Part shown: in pieces, positions 16,771 to 26,315 of the stretch | How the letters are laid out: each line of letters opens with the position of its first letter | Position numbering within the stretch: the stretch's first letter is position 1 | NCBI RefSeq assembly: GCF_007859855.1 | Contig: NZ_SJPK01000005.1 | Location: 163,429 to 227,428 of the forward strand | From: Allorhodopirellula solitaria | GTDB taxonomy: Bacteria > Planctomycetota > Planctomycetia > Pirellulales > Pirellulaceae | Direction of reading: 5' to 3' | DNA length: 64,000 bases | Made by a program: the position numbers and the translations under genes | The notes under the pieces: model-generated | What the model was told of the DNA's origin: nothing | Seen by the model: the letters and a program-made list of their open reading frames with translations, nothing else | The model's database searches: none

Positions 16771-17073
16771 TCAATGCTCGACTTGATCATCGAGGACCTG
16801 GCGACATGCCTTGGCCGCGTCACGCCATTGACCGGACTTCGCTGCCGCAATGATCGGGCGCAGAGGCGAGGGCTCCTGACTCGGGTGCGCCTGCTCTTCT
16901 TGATCCAGGAGGGTTTCGATTTGGATCAATCCCTCGTCGCTCGATTGATTGCAGACCCGGTACAAAGCCATGGCGAAATCATATTCGGATTCGTTCAGTT
17001 CGACTCTCTGAGGCCAAAGCCACCAGACTGCCAGCAGGACGACGATGCTCGCGAATGCGATTCCGATTTTCAT
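16771..17073 (-). CDS. Small membrane-anchored protein coupled to DUF1559 gene
   Basis: 100 residues. An N-terminal membrane segment (IGIAFASIVVLLAVWWLWP) is followed by a hydrophilic helical domain with NESEYDFAMALYRVCNQ and SGQWRDAAKACRQVLDDQ, which has a TPR-like feel. The start ATG overlaps the stop of the upstream DUF1559 gene in TAATG, so translation is almost certainly coupled. I do not know a named family. It may be an accessory to the pseudopilin-like DUF1559 product at the envelope. Confidence 0.75.
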   Translation of the reverse strand: MKIGIAFASIVVLLAVWWLWPQRVELNESEYDFAMALYRVCNQSSDEGLIQIETLLDQEEQAHPSQEPSPLRPIIAAAKSGQWRDAAKACRQVLDDQVEH

Positions 17074-18161
17074 TACAGTTTCTCCCAATCAATGACTTCG
17101 CCTTCGTTCATGCTGGACATCTCCGCCCATAAATAGAGATCCACAAAGTTAGTCACGAATCGCACCGAGCCATCTCCCATGGCGACGTGCCCGCCACCGG
17201 GGTGCTCCGAAAACATTTGACCGACGTGATAGGTCGGAAAGTTCATCGGGTGAATGATCGGGCTGCCCGTGATATCCAGCTCCCCGCCCGACGGTCCTGC
17301 ATGCACAAGCGTCAGTGTGGCAGCAGCGTCGGGCCCGTTTTCAGGCGAGTGGAATTGAGGGTGCGTGAACGCGCCAGGAACCACGCCCACCCAGGTCTTG
17401 TCGCTCAGAGCGGAGCTGTGCTCTCCAAAGAAAATCGTATTGCTGGTCCCATCGAGGACGTCGCGAAATCGCGTTCGGGAGTTCCGAAAGAAGGGTCCGT
17501 CGGCAACCTGTCCCGCATCCCCGTCGATCGACACGATTGTTGTTTCGGAGGTGTAGATATCCGTGAAGACTTCACCGGTCGCGGCCGAACCACACTCTCC
17601 CCAACAGCTTTCCTGTCCGTGGCTGGCGACATAGTGACTGCGTCCGAGCTGCAAGGATGAACCGTCGAGCAGCAGTTCCTGTCCCGTTGAGTCTTGAACC
17701 ACAAAGGGTCGGTCGCCCCCCGTTGCGCTGGGGCATAAGAACATAGGCAGTGTCGTTGCGATCGTAGTGCGATTGACGGGGTCCCAAATCGGACGATCGA
17801 GCCTCAGGTTCTCGATCACCGCGCCACCCTCGGCGAAAGGCAGCAAGGCGGCTGCCCATCCCCACCCGGGCCCGGCGTCCCAGGTGACAGGATCCATTCG
17901 CACCGCCGGTGGCGCCGACCCGTTCCGGGTAGCAAAGGACCGGTATCCCGAGGGAAATTGATTGTATGCGGAATGATAATTCTGGCTCGCCAAGCCCACC
18001 TGCCGCAGGTTATTGCTGCACGACATCCGCCGTGCTGCCTCCCGCGCCGCCTGGACTGCCGGTAGCAGCAAGCCGACGAGCACACCGATGATCGCGATGA
18101 CCACCAGCAACTCGACCAATGTGAATGCTGGTTGGAAACCCCGTTGTGTTCGTTCTCGCAT
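17073..18161 (-). CDS. DUF1559 pseudopilin-like protein
   Basis: 362 residues. The N-terminus has the type IV pilin cleavage and methylation motif: a basic leader, then [20 protein letters not shown] and [21 protein letters not shown]. The C-terminus carries the planctomycete H-X9-DG block, [15 protein letters not shown]. The protein is expected to be cleaved by a prepilin peptidase and displayed at the envelope; DUF1559 proteins are expanded in planctomycetes, with unknown individual roles. The start is the ATG at 18161, directly after a GTG. The downstream small protein is translationally coupled. Two matching palindromes lie upstream. Confidence 0.92.
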   Translation of the reverse strand: MRERTQRGFQPAFTLVELLVVIAIIGVLVGLLLPAVQAAREAARRMSCSNNLRQVGLASQNYHSAYNQFPSGYRSFATRNGSAPPAVRMDPVTWDAGPGWGWAAALLPFAEGGAVIENLRLDRPIWDPVNRTTIATTLPMFLCPSATGGDRPFVVQDSTGQELLLDGSSLQLGRSHYVASHGQESCWGECGSAATGEVFTDIYTSETTIVSIDGDAGQVADGPFFRNSRTRFRDVLDGTSNTIFFGEHSSALSDKTWVGVVPGAFTHPQFHSPENGPDAAATLTLVHAGPSGGELDITGSPIIHPMNFPTYHVGQMFSEHPGGGHVAMGDGSVRFVTNFVDLYLWAEMSSMNEGEVIDWEKL

Positions 18162-18199
18162 CACTCGCGTGCTCCTGTGGTGAAACCGATCGCCCGACT

Positions 18200-18261
18200 G
18201 TTAGCCACTGCTAACTCCTGGGCCAAACAAGAAACCCGAGCCAGATATTAGCTCGAGCTAA
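18200..18261. promoter_or_regulatory. Paired palindromes TTAGC-N4-GCTAA upstream of DUF1559 gene
   Basis: TTAGC-CACT-GCTAA (18201-18214, flanked by G and C) and TTAGC-TCGA-GCTAA (18248-18261) share the same half-site and spacing. Their centres lie 47 bp apart, 46 and 93 bp before the start codon. This looks like a two-site operator for a dimeric regulator. Confidence 0.45.
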
Positions 18262-18437
18262 CTTTTTGCAATTCTCACGACTTCGATCGAACGCGTCAAG
18301 TGGGGCAGGGCCGGCATCCAAGCGGCGGGTGAGCCCGGTTGGTGCTGCCGGAATTACTGGCTTTTCGTCTGACGAGTTCGGAAATGGGACGTAGAGTTAT
18401 GCGTCCTGCCCGAGAACCCTTCCTGCGCGAACGAAGC

Positions 18438-18818
18438 ATGTCACGCCTATCCCTACTTTGCATCTGCCTCTTTTTCACTGTACCCGCGACCACGGTGCGA
18501 GGCGGGGGGCATCACCATCACTCCGCACACGCCTCCGCGCCAGCCGTCACTGTGAACGGCTCCTCCATGACATATGGTCGTGGACACAGCATGAGCTATC
18601 GCGGTTACACTGGTTATAGCGACTTTCGAGGGGTGCCCTACTACGGCTATGGGTACGCATACCAACCCTATCGAAGCGGCAGTTTTCGGGCGCCGGACTT
18701 GCTCAACGAGCCCTATTTTCGGGCGCAGCACAAGTTTGACAGTCATTTCCCCGGCCGTTACTCCGGGCGGCCTCGATTGCAATTACGCCAACCAATGCCC
18801 TCTCATCGAACTCGGTAG
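18438..18818 (+). CDS. Small exported His/Gly/Tyr-rich protein
   Basis: 126 residues from the ATG at 18438. A signal peptide (LSLLCICLFFTVPATTVRGG) is followed by a HHHH run, a Ser/Tyr/Gly-rich stretch (GYTGYSDFRGVPYYGYGYAY) and a basic tail. The histidine cluster could bind metal. I do not recognise a family. It ends 8 bp before the diadenylate cyclase gene, and the AGGA used by that gene overlaps its stop, so the two probably share a transcript. Confidence 0.6.
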   Translation: MSRLSLLCICLFFTVPATTVRGGGHHHHSAHASAPAVTVNGSSMTYGRGHSMSYRGYTGYSDFRGVPYYGYGYAYQPYRSGSFRAPDLLNEPYFRAQHKFDSHFPGRYSGRPRLQLRQPMPSHRTR

Positions 18819-18826
18819 GAACGAAC

Positions 18827-19993
18827 ATGTTATCGAGCGAGGTCTTCAGTCAGGTGCGGGTTGCCGACTTCGTGGACATCGCGATTGTTTCGATCGTCAT
18901 CTATCTGCTGCTGCTTTGGCTGCGAGGTCGCGCCTCACGTTCCCTGGGGATCGTTTTGGTGTTGTTGATGGGAACATTCCTGCTCGCCCGTGGGCTGGAT
19001 CTTTACATGACCACGGCGGCATTCCAGTACGGTTTCATTGGACTTCTGCTTTCGTTTGTATTGGTTTTTCAACAGGATATTCGGCATGGTGTTGAGCGTC
19101 TGGGCGCCCACCGCTGGTTTGCCACCTCGGGTGGCAATGCGCCACTGGATGATGTCAATGAGACGATAGTTGAAGCCGTTGCCGCGATGGCGAAACAACG
19201 GATGGGAGCGTTGATCGTGTTCCCTGGTCTCGAACCGCTCGACCGACATGTTCGCGGTGGAGTCGATGTGAACGCCGACATCAGCTTCCCGCTGCTGTTG
19301 AGTATTTTCCACGCAGAATCACCGGGGCATGATGGCGCCATCGTGATCGATCAATCGCGAATCGAGCGATTGGGAGTGCACCTTCCACTGACGAACAAGC
19401 TGCAGAAAGTGGGCGGCGGAGGAACGCGACATGCCGCAGCGTTGGGATTGGCCGAACGATGCGATGCCATGGTGGTTGCCATTTCGGAAGAGCGAGGCAC
19501 GATCTCGATCGCTCACGAGAGTGAGCTCACGGTCGTCGATGCAGCCGAACTATCTGATCGGCTGAGCAGCTATGCGGCCAAAGAACAGCCGTCCACGCGA
19601 GCATCGAGTTTCTTGGGACTGCAGAATCTAGCGATGAAGTGCACCGCCGTCCTGCTCGCCACGACCCTGTGGTTCCTCTTTGCTTACCGCACGGACACCA
19701 TTCAACGAACGTTTAGCGTGCCCGTGGAATATCGAAACTTGCCGGCCGAGTGGGAGGTCGACGAACACAACTCAACCTTTGTGAACGTGACTCTGTCGGG
19801 GCCCGAGCCAGCGTTTTCCCTGCTCGACCCGGCTACCTTGACGGTCTCCTTGGAGCTTGAGCAGATTGATCGACAGGGCGAATTCCCTATGCCAACGGCA
19901 CCAAGCCTCAAGAACGTCCCGAAGGATTTGAGCGTCGAACGGACGATCCCCGCTGTCATCTCTGTCGAGGTTCAGGCCAAATCGGGCGAATGA
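18827..19993 (+). CDS. CdaA-like diadenylate cyclase fused to a YbbR-like domain
   Basis: 388 residues. Three N-terminal helices (about residues 16-82) match CdaA. The DAC domain (about 85-245) has SPGHDGAIVI (DGA at 169-171) and GTRHAAALGLAE (RHA at 201-203, where the canonical motif is RHR). A further membrane helix (about 272-287) leads into a YbbR/CdaR-like domain (about 290-385) with FSVPVEYRNLPAEWEV and VNVTLSGPEPAF. CdaA makes cyclic di-AMP from two ATP; CdaR is normally a separate regulator encoded next to it, here joined in one chain. The 3' end overlaps the convergent kinase gene by 22 bp. The changed third motif residue raises some doubt about activity. Confidence 0.85.
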   Translation: MLSSEVFSQVRVADFVDIAIVSIVIYLLLLWLRGRASRSLGIVLVLLMGTFLLARGLDLYMTTAAFQYGFIGLLLSFVLVFQQDIRHGVERLGAHRWFATSGGNAPLDDVNETIVEAVAAMAKQRMGALIVFPGLEPLDRHVRGGVDVNADISFPLLLSIFHAESPGHDGAIVIDQSRIERLGVHLPLTNKLQKVGGGGTRHAAALGLAERCDAMVVAISEERGTISIAHESELTVVDAAELSDRLSSYAAKEQPSTRASSFLGLQNLAMKCTAVLLATTLWFLFAYRTDTIQRTFSVPVEYRNLPAEWEVDEHNSTFVNVTLSGPEPAFSLLDPATLTVSLELEQIDRQGEFPMPTAPSLKNVPKDLSVERTIPAVISVEVQAKSGE

Positions 19994-21597
19994 GCCACCG
20001 CACTGAGTAGGTCCTCGATCGCAGATTTGGTCACGGGTTTGACGAGATGGAAGTCGAAACCGGCAACATCACTGCGAGCCCGATCCTGCTCCTGTCCCCA
20101 ACCTGTCAGGGCAAACAATTTCACGATATCGCCGCCCGGTAATCGTCGGATTCGCTCGGCCACCTCATAGCCATCCATCTCCGGCATGCCAATGTCCAAG
20201 AACGCGACCGAGGGGACAAAGGACTGAAACAACTCCATGGCGGCCGAGCCTGATTCGGCGATAGCCACTTCATGCCCCATCGCGACAAGTAGGCGTTGCA
20301 GGCTACGGAGGGCGTCGAGGTTGTCATCGACGGCCATGATTTTCAAAGGCTGGCGGGAGGCCGGTTCCTTTCGCGGGTGAGCCGTCTCTAATTCCGAGGG
20401 TTTGACAATCCGCGGCAGGGTGACTTTGAATTCCGCGCCCTGGTTCTCCCCATCGCTGGCGACCGATACCGTCCCATCATGCAGCTCTACGATCCGCTTA
20501 ACCAACGCCAATCCGATGCCGAGCCCGCCTTCACTCTGTTTGAGTTGACGGTCGACCTGAGAAAACAGCTCGAATACTCGATGTTGCATCGGCGCGGGGA
20601 TGCCGATCCCATTGTCTTTGACCGAAATAACCGCGTTCGACTCGTCAGCATCAACGCTCAGCGATATCTCTCCATTGTCAGCCGTGTAGCGGGCCGCGTT
20701 GTTGAGCAGGTTCGAGACCACTTGAGCGAGCCGCGTCATGTCGCCATCGATGATGAGAGGGCGTGTGGGCAAATGCGTGCTCAGCCGATGCCCACCGGCT
20801 TCTAGATTCGGTTGGCTGGTCTCGATAGCGTGTTGGACGATATCGGCAACATCGACGGAATCCGTTTGGAGGTGTATTCTGCCACTCGTGATCCGGCTGA
20901 CCTCGAGCAGGTCGTCGACAAGCCTCACCATATGATGAACTTGGCGTTCGATCATCTCGAGCATCTCGGCATTCTCGTCACCGTCGTCCTCGCCGGTGGC
21001 CGTCATGCTTAGCAGCTGAATGCCACTGAGGATGGGTGAAAGCGGGTTCCGCAGTTCATGAGCCAGGGTCGCCAAGAACTCATCCTTGCGTTGATCAGCT
21101 TGCTGGAGAGCAGCAGCGAATTGACGGCTCTCCTCCAGCAGTCGTGCATTCTCTCGGTTGATCTTCTCCATTTCATCGCGGCGGCGGATGACCTCCTGCC
21201 GTTCGGAATAGAGGTCAAAGAACACGGTCGCCTTGCTCTTGAGGACATCACTTTCGATGGGCTTCTGCAAGAAATCAACGGCGCCTTTTTCGTAGCCTTC
21301 GAATCGCCGTTGTTGATCAGTGCTCCCTGCGGTAATGAAAACGATTGGGATACGTCGTGTTCGATCCGACCCACGCATCAATTCAGCGAGTTCGAATCCA
21401 TCCATGCCCGGCATCTGCACGTCGATTAACGCCAGTGCGACGTCGTGTTGTAGCAAGAGTTCGAGCGCTTCGGATCCAGAACGCGCCTTGAGTAGATTCA
21501 AACCATCGCGCTCGAGCAGCCTTTGAAGCGCCGTCAAATTGGCTTCGCGATCATCCACGAGCAGGAAATTGACAGCGGCGGGTATTTCGTGATTCAT
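19972..21597 (-). CDS. REC-HisKA-HATPase-REC hybrid histidine kinase
   Basis: About 541 residues from the ATG at 21597; an ATG 18 nt upstream lies inside the cheB-like gene. A receiver domain comes first (LLVDDREAN, phosphorylated Asp59 in ALIDVQMPG). A coiled-coil linker (about 135-170) follows, then the kinase H box FLATLAHELRNPLSPIL (His180), N box VVSNLLNNAARYT, G boxes DNGIGI and GGLGIGLAL, and a C-terminal receiver (AVDDNLD, FLDIGMPEMDG). No membrane segment is present, so it is cytoplasmic and takes its input through the first receiver. It is the last gene of the cluster kinase-CheR-CheB-kinase. Confidence 0.92.
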   Translation of the reverse strand: MNHEIPAAVNFLLVDDREANLTALQRLLERDGLNLLKARSGSEALELLLQHDVALALIDVQMPGMDGFELAELMRGSDRTRRIPIVFITAGSTDQQRRFEGYEKGAVDFLQKPIESDVLKSKATVFFDLYSERQEVIRRRDEMEKINRENARLLEESRQFAAALQQADQRKDEFLATLAHELRNPLSPILSGIQLLSMTATGEDDGDENAEMLEMIERQVHHMVRLVDDLLEVSRITSGRIHLQTDSVDVADIVQHAIETSQPNLEAGGHRLSTHLPTRPLIIDGDMTRLAQVVSNLLNNAARYTADNGEISLSVDADESNAVISVKDNGIGIPAPMQHRVFELFSQVDRQLKQSEGGLGIGLALVKRIVELHDGTVSVASDGENQGAEFKVTLPRIVKPSELETAHPRKEPASRQPLKIMAVDDNLDALRSLQRLLVAMGHEVAIAESGSAAMELFQSFVPSVAFLDIGMPEMDGYEVAERIRRLPGGDIVKLFALTGWGQEQDRARSDVAGFDFHLVKPVTKSAIEDLLSAVAHSPDLA

Positions 21598-21601
21598 CGA
21601 C

Positions 21602-22168
21602 TCAGATCCGCTCATTCAAGTATTGTGAAATTTCCCGCAGGCTCATCACCCTGGCGTCGGGACAAGTCGCGATCGCAGCATCCGGCATCGCTCGGCAATG
21701 GGCTTCAGTGGGCTCCTGGATCAAAGCCTTGCCTCCCACATCGAGGATTTCGCGGAGTCCTTTGGCGCCATCCTGGTTGGCGCCTGTCAAAATGATCCCG
21801 AGGATAAGCTGGGAAAATACGTCGGCCGCCGACTCAAAGAGAACATCGATGGACGGTCTCGAATAGTTGACCGGTTCCTCACTGCTCAGAGCCAGCGATG
21901 TATCGTCTTCGACGAGCACGTGATAGTCCGGAGGTGCCAAGTACACGTGCCCGCGCTCAAGCGGCTGTTTGTCTTCGACTTCAATGATCGGGCGGCTGCA
22001 GCGATTTTGCAAGAGTGTGGCCAAGTGCGTGTCTTTGGCTGATGGCATGTGGACGACGATCACGATCGGTGCCCCGGTTCGCTCCCGCAGCCCCGACAAT
22101 ATTTCGGTGATCGCTTCAATCGCGCCCGCCGACGCGCCCATGACGACAACTTCAGGCTTGATGCTCAT
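21602..22168 (-). CDS. CheB-type methylesterase without receiver domain
   Basis: 188 residues, only the catalytic domain. The catalytic triad is visible: Ser13 in MGASAGA, His40 in VVHMP and Asp133 in TGANQDGA. CheB removes methyl groups from glutamates on chemoreceptors. The usual N-terminal receiver is absent, so activation would have to come from partners such as the receivers of the neighbouring kinases. The start overlaps the stop of the CheR gene in ATGA. No chemoreceptor gene is present in the window, so the substrate may be one of the kinases. Confidence 0.92.
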   Translation of the reverse strand: MSIKPEVVVMGASAGAIEAITEILSGLRERTGAPIVIVVHMPSAKDTHLATLLQNRCSRPIIEVEDKQPLERGHVYLAPPDYHVLVEDDTSLALSSEEPVNYSRPSIDVLFESAADVFSQLILGIILTGANQDGAKGLREILDVGGKALIQEPTEAHCRAMPDAAIATCPDARVMSLREISQYLNERI

Positions 22169-22992
22169 AGGTCACCTCGGCGACGGTAGATCCGTTCGGT
22201 GGGATTGAAATCAACGAAGCCACCGACATGGCTGGAGAATCGAATGCTCTCTTTGGCACCGAGTCCCAAAAACCCGTTTCGCGGCAACGAGTTCCGGAAC
22301 AGCCCGATGGCGCGGTCCTGCAGTTCTTTGCGAAAGTAGATCAGCACGTTGCGACAAGAAATCAAGTGGACCTCTGCGAACACGGCATCCGATGCCAAAC
22401 AGTGATCCGAAAAGACAATGCGTTTTTTTAAGCTCTTGTCGAAAATTGCTGCCCCATAGGCCGCCGTGTAGTAGTCCGAAAGTGAGGTGGTGCCACCGGA
22501 TTGACGATGGTTCTCGGTGAACAAGCCGACTCGATCGAGAGAATAGCGGCCTGCTTCGGCGCGTTTCAAGGCTTCGGCGTTGATGTCCGTCGCATAAAAA
22601 ATCGTGCGGTCTTCCAGACCTGCTTCGCGAAACAAAATCACCATGGAATAGACCTCCTCGCCGTTGGCGCAGCCGGGGATCCAGACTTTCAGCGATGGGT
22701 AGGTCCGCAGATGCGGGATGACCTCCTCACGAAGCGCCTTGAAATACGGTGGGTCGCGAAACAACTCGCTCACTTGGACGGTCAGGTAAGAGAGCAGCTC
22801 TGGCAGGGTCTCTTCATTGTGTAGAACCCGATTCTGAAGTTGCGAGATTGTCTCGCAGTCGAATCGCTCCAGAGCGAGGGCCAGTCGACGTTTGAGCGAA
22901 GCCGAGGAGTAGTCGCGGAAGTCGTAGTGATACTTGAGATAGATTGCCTCCAGCAACAACCGCAGTTCGATATCGTGCGTCTTCTTGTTCAA
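22165..22992 (-). CDS. CheR-type protein methyltransferase
   Basis: About 275 residues. CheR uses S-adenosylmethionine to methylate glutamate side chains. The N-terminal helical part has YDFRDYSSASLKRRLALAL; the SAM-binding domain has VWIPGCANGEEVYSMVIL, FYATDINAEALKRAEAGRY, and CRNVLIYF near the end. The start is uncertain. I propose a TTG at 22992 preceded by GGGAAAAAG, because longer versions run into the upstream kinase gene, which ends at 23039, and lack family similarity. Its 3' end overlaps the CheB start by 4 nt. Confidence 0.88.
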   Translation of the reverse strand: MNKKTHDIELRLLLEAIYLKYHYDFRDYSSASLKRRLALALERFDCETISQLQNRVLHNEETLPELLSYLTVQVSELFRDPPYFKALREEVIPHLRTYPSLKVWIPGCANGEEVYSMVILFREAGLEDRTIFYATDINAEALKRAEAGRYSLDRVGLFTENHRQSGGTTSLSDYYTAAYGAAIFDKSLKKRIVFSDHCLASDAVFAEVHLISCRNVLIYFRKELQDRAIGLFRNSLPRNGFLGLGAKESIRFSSHVGGFVDFNPTERIYRRRGDL

Positions 22993-23038
22993 TGCTTTTT
23001 CCCGGGTACGGACATAGCCGTGGCGAGCCCTCCAGCTA

Positions 23039-26000
23039 TCATTTTCGGATCCAGACGCGCACCAACGACAGCAATTTATCGATGTCCAGTGGTTTCGCCA
23101 TGTAATCATTGGCTCCCGCGTCGATGCACTCGAGTTGATCATCTTTCATCGCTTTGGCGGTCAACATGATGATTGGAAGGTTGCTAAATCGAGCTTGTTT
23201 GCGAATCTCTCGCGTCGCGGTCAAACCATCCATTTCGGGCATCATCACGTCCATCAACACCAGATCCACTCGCCCCTCCTCTCCAGCGTCCGCTTCATCG
23301 AGCGCGACGAGCGCCTCTTTGCCGTTGCGTGCGATCTGGATGATCGCTCCCCTTGGCTCGAGGATGCTGGTCAGAGCAAAGATATTTCGCACATCATCTT
23401 CGACCACGAGGATTCGCCGATTCTCTAAAGCCGCTTCGCGACTCCGAGCTTTCTGGATCATCTTCTGCTGCGCTTCAGGCAACTCCTCGACAACTTGGTG
23501 CAAGAACAGAGTGACTTCGTCGAGCAATCGCTCGGGCGACTTCGCACCCTTGATGATGATGGACTTAGAATACCGGCGGAGCGACTGCTCTTGCTCAGCC
23601 GATAGCTCACGGCCGGTATAGATGATCACTGGTGGGAAAGAATAGTCGTCATTATTGCTGAGCGTTTCCAGCAGGGAATAGCCCGATGAATCGGGGAGCG
23701 ATAGATCGAGCACCATGCAATCGAACGTGGTGGATTTGAGATGCTCTAGACATTCTGCGACACTCTGAGCACCGACGGTTTCAACGTCGCGAGAAGCCAA
23801 CAATTTCTGCAGACTTTCGAGCTGCACGGCGTCGTCTTCGACGACCAAAACCCGCCGTGTCCGTTGGTTCAATTGCATTTGGAGTGATTGCAACGTCTCC
23901 AAGAGCAACTCTCGTGTTACCGGTTTGAACGCGTAACCGACGGCCCCCAAGGCCAAGGCCGTTTCAGCAAAATCATTCGCAGAGATCACGTGCACGGGGA
24001 TGTGCCGCGTCCGAGCATCCTGTTTGAGCCGATCCAAGACAACGAGCCCCGTTTCATCGGGCAGTCCGATATCCAAAACGATGGCTTGCGGGAGGAACTG
24101 CGCAGCAAGGATCAAGGCTTCCTGTGCACTGGCGGCGATCAAGCACTGGAACTCCATTTCATGCGCCACCTTTGCCAAAATCGCTGCAAAGGATTCGTCG
24201 TCCTCAACGACGAGAATCAACCGTCGATCCCCGCGCAGATTTTCCCGATCGTCCGTGATTTTCGCTCGCACCGGTGGTTTGATCGCCGAGCTGTTGGCGA
24301 CAGCTTGCGCCGAATCGCGAGCGGGCGATGTCGCCGTTGTGGCCGCCGTGGCCGTTGCTTGATCACGGTATGATCCGGTCGCGGGGTCAGTCTGCGGGAG
24401 CTGGGCAGGCGGATCCGCCGCCGCACCTTGGGAGTCCTCGGCTGCGGGCCGAAACGCCGTCGGCAGAATCAGCGTGAAGGTGCTGCCCTGATCGGGTTGG
24501 CTGCTCAAGTGCATCTCACCGCCCAAGATCCGAGTCAGCTCCATCGTGATGGATAGTCCCAGCCCGGTGCCGCTGAACTTTCGAGTCGCGGCACTGTCGA
24601 CTTGTCGGAATGCTTCAAAAACAGCTTGCTGGTCCTCATCGGCGATACCGATCCCAGTGTCGGTGACCTCTATTTTGATCGCAACGGATGAGTGCTTCGA
24701 GACCCGCATCCCAACCTCGCCATGATCGGTAAACTTGATCGCATTGGAAAGCAGATTTTTGAGGATCTGTTCGAGTCGTTGATGGTCGGTAACGATTTGC
24801 TCCGGGACATCACTATCCAGGCTCGTATGGAAGCTGAGATTTTTCTGGACCGCCAAGGGGCGCATCGTCTTGTCGAGTTCCGATACCACGTCGGCCAACC
24901 AAGTCGTCTCGGGACGGATGGTCATTTTCCCAGCTTCGATCTTGGACAGATCGAGGATGTCGTTGATCAGTCGCAAGAGATCGTTGCCGGCCGAATGGAT
25001 CGTCTCAGCGGACTCGACCTGCTCATCGGTGAGGTTGCCGCTCGAGTTTTCAGCCAAGAGTTTCGCAAGGATCAGGGAGGAGTTCAGTGGTGTGCGTAAT
25101 TCGTGCGACATGTTGGCGAGGAAGTCGGACTTGTAGCGACTCGCAGCTTCCAACTCTCTCGCTTTGGCCTGGGTATCGAGAGTCGCGCGAGCCAACTCGT
25201 CTCGCTGAGATTGCAGCAACTGGGTGTGCTCCTCCAGCTGGATGTTGCTTTGTTCAAGCTCGACCTGCTGCTGTTCCAACTGCGCCTGCGACTGCTGCAG
25301 CACCCGGCTTTGGACTTCGAGCTCTTCATTGGATACTCGCAACTCCTCACCCTGCTGCTGCAATTCCTCGGCTTGCTGCCGTTTCTCAAGGAGCAATTTC
25401 TGCAGATGGGAGCGATACCGCGACGATGCGACGGCAACACCTACCGGTTCGGAGATCGCTTCGAGGAAACTGATCATGTCCGCTGTGACGGGGCGCATGA
25501 ATCCAAGCTCTGCGACCGCATTGACATCCTTTTCGGTATTCATCGGCACAACGATCAAATCGCGCGGCTTCGATTGACCCAATGAAGACCCCACAGCGAG
25601 GTAACCGTCGGGGATGTCGGTGAGCTGAAACACTCGGCCGCTCTTGATCGCCTTGCCGATCAATCCCTCCGACGCTGTCGCCTGCTCGATCAGGTTCGCT
25701 GAACTGGGAACGCCGTATGTTGCCGTCCGGTGAAAAACCTCCCCGTCGCTGACAAAGAAAGCTCCCACCTCGGCGTCCAAGAACTCGGCCAAGAAGGTCA
25801 GTACGTTTTCACCAAACACCGCCGGTTTGAGGTCGCCGCCCATCGTTTCAGCGAGCCCCGATTTCCCCGACTGGATCCAAGCCTGCTGCCTGACGATGAC
25901 ATTGTTCGCAATGTAGTAATAGCCGACCGAGCCGATCACCCAAAACGATATCACGCCGAAAACACGGTTAAGTTGTGCGATTTCCCGATTCGTGCCATCG

Positions 26001-26269
26001 GTGTCCGTGATAAATGCCACCGACATCAGCACCGTACACGCCGCAGCCACGACCAGCGGCATGCTCTTGGACCTCAAGAACAGGGAAAGGGTGATCGGAA
26101 CCATGTAGAACACCCAGGTCGCCACCCCCAACGGCGTGAGATAGTCAGCGAGCATCACTGCCAGCAGCGTGACACTGATTCCCAAGTAGATCAAGGTAGC
26201 CCGCTGGGAGGCGCGGTCGACTGACTGGCGATGGGCGCGGGAGAGCTGGTAGCCCGTGGATTCGGTCAT
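23039..26269 (-). CDS. Membrane hybrid histidine kinase with GAF and three receivers
   Basis: 1076 residues from the ATG at 26269. About four or five membrane helices occupy residues 24-120, then a GAF-like domain (about 150-285), a Gln/Glu-rich coiled coil (about 290-380) and the kinase core: H box FLANMSHELRTPLN (His389), N box ILKNLLSNAIKFTD, G boxes DTGIGI and GTGLGLS. A Pro/Ala/Thr linker precedes three receiver domains with VEDDESF and LDIGLPDE, VEDDAVQ and LDLSLPDSSG, and VEDDVRN and MDVMMPEMDG. No DNA-binding output is present. It is first in a run of four signalling genes and probably senses an envelope or cytoplasmic cue, passing it to CheR/CheB and the second kinase. Confidence 0.93.
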   Translation of the reverse strand: MTESTGYQLSRAHRQSVDRASQRATLIYLGISVTLLAVMLADYLTPLGVATWVFYMVPITLSLFLRSKSMPLVVAAACTVLMSVAFITDTDGTNREIAQLNRVFGVISFWVIGSVGYYYIANNVIVRQQAWIQSGKSGLAETMGGDLKPAVFGENVLTFLAEFLDAEVGAFFVSDGEVFHRTATYGVPSSANLIEQATASEGLIGKAIKSGRVFQLTDIPDGYLAVGSSLGQSKPRDLIVVPMNTEKDVNAVAELGFMRPVTADMISFLEAISEPVGVAVASSRYRSHLQKLLLEKRQQAEELQQQGEELRVSNEELEVQSRVLQQSQAQLEQQQVELEQSNIQLEEHTQLLQSQRDELARATLDTQAKARELEAASRYKSDFLANMSHELRTPLNSSLILAKLLAENSSGNLTDEQVESAETIHSAGNDLLRLINDILDLSKIEAGKMTIRPETTWLADVVSELDKTMRPLAVQKNLSFHTSLDSDVPEQIVTDHQRLEQILKNLLSNAIKFTDHGEVGMRVSKHSSVAIKIEVTDTGIGIADEDQQAVFEAFRQVDSAATRKFSGTGLGLSITMELTRILGGEMHLSSQPDQGSTFTLILPTAFRPAAEDSQGAAADPPAQLPQTDPATGSYRDQATATAATTATSPARDSAQAVANSSAIKPPVRAKITDDRENLRGDRRLILVVEDDESFAAILAKVAHEMEFQCLIAASAQEALILAAQFLPQAIVLDIGLPDETGLVVLDRLKQDARTRHIPVHVISANDFAETALALGAVGYAFKPVTRELLLETLQSLQMQLNQRTRRVLVVEDDAVQLESLQKLLASRDVETVGAQSVAECLEHLKSTTFDCMVLDLSLPDSSGYSLLETLSNNDDYSFPPVIIYTGRELSAEQEQSLRRYSKSIIIKGAKSPERLLDEVTLFLHQVVEELPEAQQKMIQKARSREAALENRRILVVEDDVRNIFALTSILEPRGAIIQIARNGKEALVALDEADAGEEGRVDLVLMDVMMPEMDGLTATREIRKQARFSNLPIIMLTAKAMKDDQLECIDAGANDYMAKPLDIDKLLSLVRVWIRK

Positions 26270-26315
26270 GTAAAAGCGATCAGTGCTGTGAAATCGAAAG
26301 AGGGGACGCTGGCAA

